A DNA stretch of 64,000 nucleotides from Ww85 sp963745765 (GTDB taxonomy: Bacteria > Desulfobacterota > Desulfobulbia > Desulfobulbales > Desulfocapsaceae), in the NCBI GenBank assembly GCA_963745765.1, contig CAVUYQ010000015.1:377769-441768 (forward strand), given 5' to 3'. Positions 1-9,415 of the stretch are shown here, piece by piece (the stretch's first letter is position 1; every line of letters starts with the position of its first letter). The notes beneath the pieces were generated by a model. That model had not been told where the DNA came from and ran no database searches. It saw only the letters and a program-made list of their open reading frames with translations. A program made the position numbers and the translations under genes.

Positions 1-505
1 GGCGCCAGTTTCTCTCCTCTTCGGCCGTCATTTTCCATCTGTTACCGGTGATACGTGCCATGATGAGGGGAAAAGGGCATAACCGGACAAGTACAAAAAA
101 AGGATACAACTAAAGAAAAACACGCTGAAGGCGAGGGCTGGGTTGATGGAACCGAAGTATAACAAGGAGGGCTGAACCAGTTTTTTCCTGTCGCATTTTC
201 GTCCCCGACAAGCACGATAAATTGATAGATAATTCCACACGAAAGTGGTTGCAAGTATTCAGGATTCCCTGCAGCATTAAACGTGCCATCTGCCCTTTCC
301 ATCAGGATAAAACCTTCCGTGTCCGGCGGTTCCTGTTGCTGCCGATTGCAACATATCTGTGTTTTAACTGTCAGCAGAATTGACAGGGTGTAACGATTTC
401 CGACAGGTAAAAAGGGGATAAAACGGTTTGCCAGGTTTTCGGGAAAGCACGTCATCCCTGTCCTGTCGGAGAGCTTCTTTCCGGATCAGACAGAATAACC
501 CACCG
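1..505. other. No recognisable gene
   Basis: Reading frames exist on the minus strand here but none shows a known motif, a credible ribosome binding site or a sensible composition. The stretch lies upstream of the sigma-54 promoter of the first universal stress gene. A decayed gene cannot be excluded. Confidence 0.4.
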
Positions 506-521
506 TGGCATGTAATATGCA
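506..521 (+). promoter_or_regulatory. Sigma-54 (-24/-12) promoter of the first Usp gene
   Basis: TGGCATGTAATATGCA has the GG and GC doublets at the spacing required by RpoN. It lies about 137 bases before the start of the Usp gene at 658, nearly the same distance as at the other two Usp genes of the window. Confidence 0.65.
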
Positions 522-657
522 TAATAATGCTTAAAATATACACATTACCTGTCGACCGTAGCGGTTCCCTGGCAGCATAACCTGCGAATAGTATCGGAGG
601 GATTCCGCATACCGTCCGTTGGCAGCAGCTGTGTTGAAAATCAACCTGGAGGAAAAA

Positions 658-1110
658 ATGCAGAAAGTAAAAAACATTGTCGTTCCTGTTGATTTCTCGG
701 ACAACACTGAAAAGCTTGTCGATTATGCGTTTGAAATGGGCCAAGAGCTATCGGCGACACTTCATTTTGTTCACGCCGTAGCTCTTCATCCGGATGCTGC
801 CATCATGTTTGGAATGCCTTATTTTGCCGACTACCAATCGACTTTTGAATCCAATGCCCAGGGGAAGATGACAAGCCTTATCGAGTCGTTACAGGAAAAA
901 AGTCCCGGTTGCAAAGGCGAGGTTGTGATGGGGGAGCCGGTAGATACGATTGTGGAATATGCCAAGTCTGAGAAGGCTGACCTGATCATCATCAGCACCC
1001 ATGGGGCGAAAGGGCTTGAGAAAATTCTCCTTGGCAGCGTGGCGGAACGGGTTGTGCAGCGAGCATTTTGCCCGGTGTTGGTTTTAAACCCATTCAGAAA
1101 TGCAGGCTAG
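658..1110 (+). CDS. Universal stress protein, UspA family
   Basis: A cytoplasmic single-domain Usp of 150 residues. It begins with the typical beta strand and acidic residue (NIVVPVDFSD) and ends with the ATP-binding signature G-x2-G-x9-G-S (STHGAKGLEKILLGSVAERV) followed by CPVLVL. An upstream TTG in the same frame exists at 619, but the ATG at 658 has a strong GGAGG seven bases away and fits the family length. It is followed after nine bases by the HAD/ATPase gene, so the two are probably cotranscribed. A sigma-54 promoter lies upstream. Usp proteins bind ATP and support survival in stress or growth arrest; the specific role here is unknown. Confidence 0.9.
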   Translation: MQKVKNIVVPVDFSDNTEKLVDYAFEMGQELSATLHFVHAVALHPDAAIMFGMPYFADYQSTFESNAQGKMTSLIESLQEKSPGCKGEVVMGEPVDTIVEYAKSEKADLIIISTHGAKGLEKILLGSVAERVVQRAFCPVLVLNPFRNAG

Positions 1111-1119
1111 GTTCAGACG

Positions 1120-2820
1120 ATGCTTCTCCGAGTCATTGCCCTTGATTATGACGGTACCATTGCAGAAGAGGGAGTCCTGCATCCGGCTATTCGTGAGGCT
1201 ATTGCCGAGGTACGGGATTCCGGTCTGTTTGTCGTTATTGTAACGGGACGAATTCTGCGTGAGCTGCGCAGGGTTGCCGGTGACTTGAGTTTTGTCGATG
1301 GTGTTGTCGCTGAAAATGGGGCGGTTATCCTCCTGTCTAACGGTCATCGGCGATTGCTGGGGCCTCCGCCTTTTCCGGTGCTGCTGCGCGAACTCAGTGA
1401 CAGGGGTATTGAATTTGTCGTGGGCCGATGCCTTGTCGACCTGGATGCAGAGCATGCTGATGCAGTTCTGTCCATTATCCGGGAACAGAAGCTGCCGTTG
1501 ATGATTTCTTTTAACCGTAACAGGATGATGGTACTGCCCCAGTCGATCAGTAAGTCGAGCGGTCTGCATGCGATACTCGATATCCTTGGAACCTCAGTCC
1601 ATAACACCATTGGAATCGGGGACGGGGAAAACGATTATGAACTTCTCAAGATTTGCGAGTATGGAGTCACGGTTGAATGGGCTTCCGGTTTTCTGAAAAA
1701 CGAGGCGGATTTCGTTCTTCATGGTGGAAATCTGGAAGCGGTTGCAGCGTACATCCGCAAGGTATCTTCCGAAACGCGCATCCCGTCAGGACCTGTGAGG
1801 CATCATCACCTGGTGCTTGAATCGCTCAAGGGTCAGCCTTCTTTTGAGATTGCGATAAAGGGCCGCAATATCCTGATTGCCGGAGATACAAAGAGTGGCA
1901 AGTCCTGGGTCGCCGGATTGTTGCTGGAGCAGATGATCCTGCAGCGTTACACGGTTGTCGTCCTTGATCCCGAGGGGGATTACAGCAGCCTTGCCACCCT
2001 GCCGAACACCCTGCTGCTCGGCGGGCTAACGATGTTGCCGAAACTGGAGGAGTTGATGCTCCTGTTTCGGCAGGGCTGCAGTATTGTCCTGAATCTATCC
2101 CATCTTGACCATGAAGAAAAAGTTTCCTACATTCGTCAGCTGCTGCCGATTACGGCACGATATCGTAAAAGCAGGGGGTATCCGCATAGCATCCTGCTTG
2201 ATGAATGTCACTATTTCCTGAATGATTCACTGGGCGAGATGATACTTGATCCGGAAATGGGTTCATATATTCTGGTGACGTATCAGCCCTCCAAATTACC
2301 CCCGAAAGTGCTTCAGGCGATCGGAGCAGTTGTTGCAACCCGTATCGTTGAAAAGGATGAGATTGATGTTCTGAGAAGAGTTGTTAGTCCGGAGCCTTCT
2401 GGTGACTGGTATGAACTTCTTGGAAATCTGCAAATGACCGAGGCGGTGCTGCTTCCTCCGACGGAAGAGACGCAGGGCTTTCCGCGCCGGTTCAGCGTCG
2501 CTCCGCGACTCACCTTGCATGTTCGACATCGCACGAAATATTCCCAGAGAACGGTGAACCAGGAACAGGCCTTTGTCTATACGGACATGGGGAGGCCTAT
2601 CGGGGTCTTCGCCGCCTCTTTGAGTGAGCTTGCCGAAAGCGCGGAACGGGTAGAAGAAAAGGTTGTCAACGGTCACCTGCAGCGGCACGATTTTTCTCGC
2701 TGGATAATAACGGTGTTTGACGATCACAAACTGGCGGAGTGTGGTGCGAAAACTCGAAACACGGTACTACCAGGATCGAAAACCATCCCAGTTTGCCGGA
2801 CAATTGTCTGCTGCCATTGA
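1120..2820 (+). CDS. HAD-type phosphatase fused to HerA/DUF87-like P-loop ATPase (C-terminus frameshifted)
   Basis: Residues 1-220 are a Cof-type HAD hydrolase: DYDGT nucleophile motif at 9-13, the T of motif II in VTGR near 43, and the GDGENDYE acid motif near 167. Residues 240-470 are a P-loop ATPase: Walker A GDTKSGKS at 255-262, then a VVLDPEGDY segment typical of DUF87/HerA proteins, and Walker B ILLDECHYF near 358-366. The last 30 residues look like noise. Shifting frame at about base 2740 (one extra T) restores a plausible tail (VVRKLETRYYQDRK onwards) ending at 2854. The frameshift may be a sequencing indel. It follows the Usp gene, so a stress-linked function is inferred. Substrates are unknown. 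Confidence 0.8.
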   Translation: MLLRVIALDYDGTIAEEGVLHPAIREAIAEVRDSGLFVVIVTGRILRELRRVAGDLSFVDGVVAENGAVILLSNGHRRLLGPPPFPVLLRELSDRGIEFVVGRCLVDLDAEHADAVLSIIREQKLPLMISFNRNRMMVLPQSISKSSGLHAILDILGTSVHNTIGIGDGENDYELLKICEYGVTVEWASGFLKNEADFVLHGGNLEAVAAYIRKVSSETRIPSGPVRHHHLVLESLKGQPSFEIAIKGRNILIAGDTKSGKSWVAGLLLEQMILQRYTVVVLDPEGDYSSLATLPNTLLLGGLTMLPKLEELMLLFRQGCSIVLNLSHLDHEEKVSYIRQLLPITARYRKSRGYPHSILLDECHYFLNDSLGEMILDPEMGSYILVTYQPSKLPPKVLQAIGAVVATRIVEKDEIDVLRRVVSPEPSGDWYELLGNLQMTEAVLLPPTEETQGFPRRFSVAPRLTLHVRHRTKYSQRTVNQEQAFVYTDMGRPIGVFAASLSELAESAERVEEKVVNGHLQRHDFSRWIITVFDDHKLAECGAKTRNTVLPGSKTIPVCRTIVCCH

Positions 2821-2867
2821 GGATCGCTATCATGAAAACATCGAAACGATTTGAATGAAGGAACTGC

Positions 2868-2883
2868 GGGCACGTTACCTGCT
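2868..2883 (+). promoter_or_regulatory. Sigma-54 promoter of the tandem Usp gene
   Basis: GGGCACGTTACCTGCT matches the RpoN consensus at both the -24 GG and -12 GC doublets. It sits about 135 bases upstream of the gene at 3018. Confidence 0.6.
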
Positions 2884-3017
2884 GTCTCGTTAGCCGGGAA
2901 GAATGCGTAAAGGCAGTGCTTTGCTTGTTTCTCTTTTTACGGGACGGTATTTCTTGAATTTTCCGCTTATCCAAGAAAATTCATGAAGATTGCCCCTATC
3001 AGGAGGGGGTTGAAGCT

Positions 3018-3896
3018 ATGGAGAAAAAACTTCTTGTGGCCATCAGCAACAATGCCGAACACCTCTTTAGCGTAAGATTTATCTGCTCATTCTTCAACGC
3101 TGCAGCCTATCACATAACCCTTTTTCATGTCTGTAACCGCAGCAGTAGCAGTATGAGCAATGTGTTGACGAATATGTGGGATGGGCCTGAAAGCAGCAAT
3201 TTGGCGCAGATGACTGCCGGGGCCGGGCGGGCGATTAAAAAGACGGTAAGGTTTTTGACTGATTGTGATATAGCCATTGAAAGGGTTATCACCAAGGCAA
3301 TCAGGGAACGTCAGGGTACTGTCAAGGATATCCTGACGGAAGGTTGTCAGGGACTTTACGATGCTGTTGTTCTTGGTAGACGGGCATCCTATGCACTGCA
3401 ATGGCTGGTCGAACGTCCTGCCGATGAGACCATGCAGTCTATGATCAGGGAATATTCCTGCACCTCACCCCTGTGGATCTGTCCCGCACCGGAGCAGGGC
3501 CGAAAGAATGTGCTTGTCTGTGTTGATGGTTCCGAAAATGCTTACCGGGCGGTCGATCATGTCGGCTATTTTCTTGCCGATCAGGATCAGCATGTCATAA
3601 CCCTGCTTTATGTGAAGAATGTAAACAGCCCCGATGGTGCGGATATCTTCCAGAGAGCCGAGACCATCCTGCACGAACATAACATCAAAAAGGAACGTAT
3701 CAAGCGGAGTTCGCAATGGGGATTGACCATTGCCGGCGTGATTCTCAGTGAAATCGAACAAGGCGGGTATGGAGCCGTGGCGATGGGCATGTATGGTCAG
3801 GATATAGATCAGCAAAAGGCTTTCAGGTTGGCGGGGACAACGACATCAAAACTTATCAGCAAGATAGAAAAGGCGTCACTCTGGTGCTGTCCGTAA
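3018..3896 (+). CDS. Tandem-domain universal stress protein
   Basis: A 292-residue protein with two Usp-like halves. The first (about 1-150) is degenerate and lacks the glycine-rich ATP loop. The second (about 165-292) begins NVLVCVDGSENAYRAV and is closer to the family but also lacks a full G-x2-G-x9-G-S motif (GMYGQDIDQQKAFRLAGTTTSKL). The start ATG follows the strong site AGGAGGGGG. It is probably monocistronic under the sigma-54 promoter at 2868; the next gene is convergent and decayed. Ligand binding by either half is uncertain. Confidence 0.8.
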   Translation: MEKKLLVAISNNAEHLFSVRFICSFFNAAAYHITLFHVCNRSSSSMSNVLTNMWDGPESSNLAQMTAGAGRAIKKTVRFLTDCDIAIERVITKAIRERQGTVKDILTEGCQGLYDAVVLGRRASYALQWLVERPADETMQSMIREYSCTSPLWICPAPEQGRKNVLVCVDGSENAYRAVDHVGYFLADQDQHVITLLYVKNVNSPDGADIFQRAETILHEHNIKKERIKRSSQWGLTIAGVILSEIEQGGYGAVAMGMYGQDIDQQKAFRLAGTTTSKLISKIEKASLWCCP

Positions 3897-4192
3897 TGCA
3901 AATCCAGAGAATCGTGCTGTTCTCTTCAGCTGTTTCTCCTCTATCTTTTTCAGCCTGACAGAGAGGTTCACCCGTGAACGCCAGGCTAAAGGTTTTTCAG
4001 TCCCTCGGTAATGCCGGCCTGCTCGAAGTTTATCTGCAGAGAATACTCACCTGACTCTTCAGCCTTGCTCATTTTGAATCCCAATTTCCTGCCCAGTGCC
4101 AGCATCCCCTTATTTTCTCTCAGGACGACTCCGTAAATCTTCTCAAAACCCCGTTTTTCAGTAATCAGCAGACAGTGACGCAACAGGCTGGC

Positions 4193-4250
4193 CCAATGTT
4201 CCGACTCATCAGCAATGCTTCTTCTGAAGTACCGGCTGTCTCTGTTCGAA
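4193..4250. repeat. Direct repeat copy A inside the acyl-CoA synthetase remnant
   Basis: This segment repeats 4402-4459 with about seven mismatches in 58 bases, offset 209. Both copies encode, on the minus strand, the TETAGTSEEA start of the ATP-grasp domain. Copy A is joined directly to GNAT-domain sequence, so a partial duplication followed by deletion is the likely history. Confidence 0.7.
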
Positions 4251-4401
4251 CCGGCTATCTTTCTTATATCGATGAGCGCCTTGCATAATCTCTTGATACG
4301 CTTTACGCACGTCACTATCCGAGCGCAGGTCAAGGCACACCCCTCCCGCCTCTGTTTTATGAATAATATCAGGCGAGTTGAGTTTCATCACTACCGGATA
4401 G

Positions 4402-4459
4402 CCAATGCTCCGGCTCATCAGCGAGGCTTCTTCTGAAGTTCCGGCTGTCTCTGTACGGA
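4402..4459. repeat. Direct repeat copy B inside the acyl-CoA synthetase remnant
   Basis: Partner of the copy at 4193-4250. This one is in its native place in the ATP-grasp domain. Confidence 0.7.
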
Positions 4460-5757
4460 TGACAGGCAGCCCATAAGCGGTAAGGAGTTGCCGGACATCA
4501 GCTTCAGGAATAAAGCCATCTTCAAAAAAGGAGGACTGAAATATCTGCACCGTGTTTCGGTCAATGACCACATCTCTCGTCAGTTTTGGCACCACTTCCA
4601 GAAGCAGTTCCTGGTTTTTGGTGAAGGTAACCACATGCAGGAAGGTCTGAATAGCCGACTCGGGTGTGTCAAAGGTGGGAAATCCGGCATCATTGAGGTA
4701 TTGCCTGGCCTGCTCGATACTCTGGCCGCCCATCCAGCAGGTAAGCACTGGTAATTTATTATTTTGTATCACACTTGTAAGCGCTTCAGCGACTGGTAGC
4801 GGCGCCGTCATGGCCTGTGGTACATGAATTACCAGGACTCCGTCAAATTCATCAGTACGAAGACAGGTCTCCAGAACGTTGTGAAAACGTTCCGGGAGAT
4901 CCATCGCCGAGCAAGTCAATGGGGTTGTTGTGACTCCAGCAGGACGGCAGTATGGTGTCGAGACTGGCACATGTTTCCGGCTTCAGGGGTGCCGGTTCAT
5001 AGCCTTGGCTGGCCAGGAAATCAGCCGCCATTACCCCGGGTCCCCCGCCATTGGTGATTATCGCCAGACGTGGGCCGCGTGGGCGGGGTTGTTTGGCCAG
5101 CAGTTCGGCACAATCGAACAATTCCTGGATAGTATTGACCCTGACGATACCGGCCCGCTTGAAGGCCGCATCGTAGATGTCATCCTCCCCGACCAATGCC
5201 CCGGTGTGGGAAGAGGCGGCTCGGGCTCCGGCTGCACTCCTGCCGGCCTTCAGGATAAGAATAGGTTTATGCCGCGATACAGCGCGTGCCGCACTCATGA
5301 ATTTCCTGCTATTTGTTACATGTTCGATATAAAGAAGAATGCTTTTTACCGCAGGGTCATTGCCGAGATAATCAATCATATCCCCAAAATCGACATCCAG
5401 CATGGAGCCGATACTGACAAAATCGCTGAAACCGATTTGTTCTTTGAGGGCCAGGTCCAGAATGGCGGAACAAACAGCGCCACTCTGTGAAACAAATGCC
5501 AGGTGTCCCGGTTGAACCATCCCGTCTGCAAAGGTGGCATTAAGCTTTCCTCCAGGTCGAATCAGGCCGAGACAATTGGGGCCGATTATGCGAAACCCTG
5601 CAGGCAAGGCTGCTTCGCGGATTTCAGTTTCAATCCTGAGCCCGTCAGCACCTGTTTCCTTGCCACCGGCAGAAATGACGATCGCCCCGCCTATCTCCTT
5701 CTTAATGCAGTCCCTGATGAGCTCAGGTACGGTTAGGATAGGGAGTTGCGATTATCC

Positions 5758-6081
5758 CGGGATAGGCATGGATTACTAGATGCCGGGGGGCAGGGTCACT
5801 TGTTGGTGATAATGAGTATACGGGCATTAACAATGACATTGTCTCGATGGGAAATTTGGAGAAGCTCTGTTGTACAAGGATTTACGGATGGTGTCAGGAT
5901 TTTTTACAGTATGCGCGAAATCCTGACGGTGACCCATTCATTACCTGACTACCTTTTGTCTGCTACCCGGGGGATGGTAGAGAATGTTTTTCTTTGATGA
6001 GTAACACAGAACAGCCCGGGAAAGCGGTTTACAATGATTTTGCCGTCGGCCGCCGGGGAAAAGGGTAACAGGGAAATGCTG
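5758..6081. other. Intergenic stretch without a convincing gene
   Basis: Only a short plus-strand frame (5746-5997) without ribosome binding site or recognisable motifs is open here. The missing 5' part of the acyl-CoA synthetase would be expected in this place but could not be recognised. Confidence 0.4.
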
Positions 6082-6097
6082 CGGCATGCCTTGTGCA
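6082..6097 (+). promoter_or_regulatory. Sigma-54 promoter of the histidine kinase/activator operon
   Basis: CGGCATGCCTTGTGCA has the -24 GG and -12 GC doublets correctly spaced. It lies 115 bases before the kinase start. As the operon encodes a sigma-54 activator, autoregulation is plausible. Confidence 0.5.
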
Positions 6098-6211
6098 TAG
6101 GCGTTATTCATTATTGACAAGCCTGCAATTTTACTGGAAAGATAGTTTCAGAGGGAAATTGATGCCGGTTATAAACCGAAAACTATTCGTCAGGCCGCAA
6201 GGTGGACCGCC

Positions 6212-7702
6212 ATGTTACTGTCCTTAAGTCTCAGGACCAAAATTGTTTGTATTCTTGCAACAATAGCTGCAATAGCATTGATCAGCTGTGCCGGCATGCT
6301 CTGGTATACCTTCCAGATTGACACCATGCTCAGTGGTATGGTGAACAAAGAACTGATTCTCTACAAGGCGGCGCAGGATATGGAGCTTGCCCTGGCCAAC
6401 CAGAAGGGCTTTCTGACCTATTATTTTGTCGATGGCGAGAGTAAGTGGCTCAACTCCCTCGGTCAATATCGTCAGCTTTTCAAGCAAAGCCTTGAAAGGG
6501 CATCATCACTGGAACTCAACGGTCAGCAAAAAGAGACCATCGCTCTTATTGAACGCCAGTACAACAAATACATAGAGGCAAAAGACCTGGCCATTGAGAA
6601 TTATAAAACCAATCCTATTCCAGAGAGTATTTCCAGCTATCACGAAAAGACAAGAGATGTTTTTTTTAACTTGCTTCAGCTCTGTCGTAAGTTCAGCCTG
6701 GATCAGTGGCGCGGTATTCAGGTGGCCGAAAAAAACAGTCAGCAGCGCTCCTTGCAATTCCGGCTCGTGGCCTTCGGAATCATCCTTGTTTTCATGGCCT
6801 TTTGCGGTCTGTTGATTTTTGTTCTCTACACACAGATTCTCGGCCCGATACGCGGGCTTGCCATTGAAACGGGAGGATCACCGAGTGACAGTTCCAGAGA
6901 CGAGGTGGTTTCGCTGAAGCGCTCATTCAATGGTATGATGAGGGATATCGGCGAAACGCACGATGAACTGGAAAAAAGCCGCAAGCACCTGTTACAGGTG
7001 GAACGAATGGCCATGGTCGGCGAATTGGCGGCGGGAGTCGCTCATACCATTAGAAACCCGTTCACCTCAATTAAGATGCGGATGTTTTCCCTGGCCCGTT
7101 CTTTAGACCTGAGCGATGTGCAGAATGAAGATCTCACGGTTATCTCGGATGAAATCGGCAGGATAGATAAGATTGTCCAGAATTTTCTGGAGTTTGCCCG
7201 ACCGCCAAAACTCAAGCTTGCAGCATATCAACTGGGAGGTCTGATCTCCGCTGTGAACAGCCTGCTGGAATACCGGCTCAAAGAATACAGTGTTGAACTT
7301 ATCTATGATTTCAAGCCTGACCTTCCCCAGATAATAGTCGATTCTGACAGGATAAAGGAGGCCCTGGTCAACCTGATAACCAATTCCTGTGAGGCGATGG
7401 AGACAGGCGGCAGGATTTATATTTTTGAAACGCGTGAACAGGATCCGGATATCGGAGAAGTTGCGGTTATCACGCTTAGAGATAGCGGACCCGGAATACC
7501 CGAGGAAATTATCCATAAAATCACGACCCCTTTTTTTACGACGAAAGAAGACGGATCAGGTCTTGGTTTGAGCATTGTTGCCAGGATTGTCCGTGAGCAC
7601 AGAGGCAAACTGATCATTTCCTCTCCGGTTGATCAGGGTGCTGAATTTACAATCAAGTTGCCCGCAAAGAGGAATGATCATGAGCCTGATAGTAATTATT
7701 GA
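6212..7702 (+). CDS. Membrane-bound sensor histidine kinase, NtrB-like
   Basis: A 496-residue kinase. Transmembrane helix 1 is near residues 12-33, followed by a helical periplasmic sensor of about 150 residues (four-helix-bundle type), helix 2 near 188-210 and a HAMP-like linker. The catalytic core has an H-box with the phospho-acceptor in ELAAGVAHTIRNPF, N-box LVNLITNSCEAM, G1 RDSGPGIPEE, and F/G2 boxes FFTTKEDGSGLGLSI. The stop overlaps the start of the response regulator by 23 bases, a classical translationally coupled pair. The stimulus is unknown. The adjacent Usp genes with sigma-54 promoters are plausible targets of the pair. Confidence 0.9.
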   Translation: MLLSLSLRTKIVCILATIAAIALISCAGMLWYTFQIDTMLSGMVNKELILYKAAQDMELALANQKGFLTYYFVDGESKWLNSLGQYRQLFKQSLERASSLELNGQQKETIALIERQYNKYIEAKDLAIENYKTNPIPESISSYHEKTRDVFFNLLQLCRKFSLDQWRGIQVAEKNSQQRSLQFRLVAFGIILVFMAFCGLLIFVLYTQILGPIRGLAIETGGSPSDSSRDEVVSLKRSFNGMMRDIGETHDELEKSRKHLLQVERMAMVGELAAGVAHTIRNPFTSIKMRMFSLARSLDLSDVQNEDLTVISDEIGRIDKIVQNFLEFARPPKLKLAAYQLGGLISAVNSLLEYRLKEYSVELIYDFKPDLPQIIVDSDRIKEALVNLITNSCEAMETGGRIYIFETREQDPDIGEVAVITLRDSGPGIPEEIIHKITTPFFTTKEDGSGLGLSIVARIVREHRGKLIISSPVDQGAEFTIKLPAKRNDHEPDSNY

Positions 7703-9071
7703 TGATGATCAGCAACTGTGCCTCAGCTTCACTAAAATTCTGTCCCAGGACGGCTACAAAACGGACGCCGCTCATAGTGGCCGGGAAGGAATCGAGCTGG
7801 TAAAATCGCTCCGGCCCGACCTGGTAATCCTCGACATCAGGCTTCCTGATATCAGCGGCATAGAGGTCTTTGTAGCTATCCATGAACTCTTTCCAAAGCT
7901 TCCCGTTATTATCATTACCGCCTATGGCAGCACAGAGACTGCAATAGGGGCGATTCAGAAAGGAGCTTACGATTACATCTACAAACCTTTCGACGTCCCT
8001 CAAATGCTGCAGCTCATTGGCAAGGCTCTGATCGCCGGACGCTGCATGTCCTCACCTGTCGATGTCAATCCCGGTCCCGAGTCTCTTTCAGACAGGGATG
8101 CTCTGGTGGGAAACAGCAGTCAGATGCTCAATGTATATAAGGCCATTGGCAGGGTATCGTCGACGGATGCCACGGTTCTCATCCGGGGAGAGTCCGGAAC
8201 CGGAAAGGAGCTTGTTTCGAGGGCAATTTACAATCATTCACTACGCGTTGATAAACCCTTTGTGGTAATCAATTGTGTGGCAATTCCTGAAACACTGCTT
8301 GAGAGTGAATTATTTGGTTATGAGAAAGGCACCTTTACCGGCGCGGTCCACCGGCGTGTCGGGAAGATAGAACAGGCCCGGGGCGGAACCGTTTTTCTCG
8401 ATGAAATCGGTGATATGCCGCTGAGTATCCAGGCAAAGTTTTTGCGGCTACTGCAGGAAAATAGTATTGAAAGACTGGGAGGAAAAGAGCCCATCGAGGT
8501 TGACGTCAGGATTCTTGCCGCGACAAATCGTAACCTTGAGACCGCCGTCGCAGCGGGAACTTTCAGGGAAGATCTCTACTATCGGCTCCGGGTGGTTACC
8601 ATAACCCTGCCTCCACTCAGGGAACGTACAAGTGATATCGTTCACCTGTCCCACTATTTGCTGGCCAGGCTGGCAAATGAGATGTCGCTCATCAATCCCA
8701 GTATTACCGAGGCCGCCTTGCAGAAAATCACTCGGTATGATTGGCCTGGTAACATTCGGGAACTCTCCAATACGCTGAAAAGATCGCTCATTTTTAATCG
8801 AGGCGCACCTCTTCAGCCTGATGACATCATCTTTCCCGCTTCGGGACAGGCACCGGACAATGACAACGGTAGTCTGGACGTCTCAGAAAGTTTGCGGGGC
8901 TGGATCCGTTCGGTTCTCGAATCTGAGAATAAAGAAAGACTTTTTGAGTCCTGCCTTGACCATATTGCTTCACTTCTCATTCAGGAGGCGCTCGATCTTA
9001 CGCACAATAATCGTTCTCAGGCGGCAAAAATACTGGGAATATCCAGGCCGACGCTGCATGCTAAAAATTGA
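7680..9071 (+). CDS. NtrC-family sigma-54-dependent response regulator (C-terminus frameshifted)
   Basis: Receiver domain at residues 1-120 with acidic pocket DDD, phospho-acceptor Asp in LVILDIRLPD and Lys in YKPFD. The AAA+ central domain has Walker A GESGTGKE, the sigma-54-binding loop ESELFGYEKGTFTGA, Walker B GGTVFLDEIGD and arginine fingers. A Fis-type HTH ends it (NNRSQAAKILGISRPTL). The start ATG at 7680 has AGAGGA upstream; an ATG at 7674 is an alternative. The protein stops abruptly at LHAKN. Removing one A from the run of five near 9064 restores the usual KIEKYDIGS tail, ending at 9111. This is the likely activator of the -24/-12 promoters seen nearby. Confidence 0.9.
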   Translation: MSLIVIIDDDQQLCLSFTKILSQDGYKTDAAHSGREGIELVKSLRPDLVILDIRLPDISGIEVFVAIHELFPKLPVIIITAYGSTETAIGAIQKGAYDYIYKPFDVPQMLQLIGKALIAGRCMSSPVDVNPGPESLSDRDALVGNSSQMLNVYKAIGRVSSTDATVLIRGESGTGKELVSRAIYNHSLRVDKPFVVINCVAIPETLLESELFGYEKGTFTGAVHRRVGKIEQARGGTVFLDEIGDMPLSIQAKFLRLLQENSIERLGGKEPIEVDVRILAATNRNLETAVAAGTFREDLYYRLRVVTITLPPLRERTSDIVHLSHYLLARLANEMSLINPSITEAALQKITRYDWPGNIRELSNTLKRSLIFNRGAPLQPDDIIFPASGQAPDNDNGSLDVSESLRGWIRSVLESENKERLFESCLDHIASLLIQEALDLTHNNRSQAAKILGISRPTLHAKN

Positions 9072-9257
9072 AAAATATGATATTGGTTCGCACCCGGCAA
9101 GCCGTCAGTAGGAGCCGGTTGTCTCCGTTTGGCTTTTACCCGTCGCTCCGTTTCTGATAGTTTCGGGATCTTTTGACTTTCCCTGCTTGCCCTCCTTCCG
9201 CCCCCTTCGGGCAAAATACCTCATTTCTTCATCGATGATAGTCACAATACCCTATAG

Positions 9258-9273
9258 TGGCACGGTAATTGCT
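9258..9273 (+). promoter_or_regulatory. Sigma-54 promoter, near-perfect consensus
   Basis: TGGCACGGTAATTGCT is essentially the textbook RpoN site. It lies 143 bases upstream of the Usp gene at 9416, leaving a long leader of unknown function. Confidence 0.8.
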
Positions 9274-9415
9274 GATCTATAGGTGAGAGCGGCAAAACAC
9301 TGCCGGGCATGGCAATAGGAAGAATCCTGATCCACCATAGGCAACAGCTTATGTCAGGTTCCTTAAGGATGTTATTGATAACAGTACAACCAGATCAAGG
9401 CAAGGAGGACGTGAA

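Larger units (their letters stand above)
3986..5757 (-). pseudogene. Remnant of ADP-forming acyl-CoA synthetase with C-terminal GNAT domain
   Basis: Reading on the minus strand gives pieces of one protein in order. They are a CoA-binding domain missing its first part (VISAGGKETGADG, IIGPNCLGLIRPGG), the succinyl-CoA-ligase-like domain (SQSGAVCSAILD, ASSHTGALVGED, ITNGGGPGVMAAD), the start of an ATP-grasp domain (YPVVMKLNSPDIIHKTEAGG) and the end of a GNAT acetyltransferase (NKGMLALGRKLGF). These proteins, which make acyl-CoA or acetylate lysines, are normally near 890 residues. Here the 5' end, most of ATP-grasp and the front of GNAT are missing, and the frame changes near 4900. An imperfect 58-base direct repeat marks the internal rearrangement. 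Confidence 0.85.

Noticed and set aside
42..455. 137-codon minus-strand frame at the left edge
   Set aside because: No recognisable motif, weak start; cannot be supported as a gene.
4193..4459. Two direct repeats as transposon ends or attachment sites
   Set aside because: Both lie inside the same gene remnant and encode the same protein segment, so they are an internal duplication.
5746..5997. 83-codon plus-strand frame before the histidine kinase
   Set aside because: No ribosome site or motif; probably chance.
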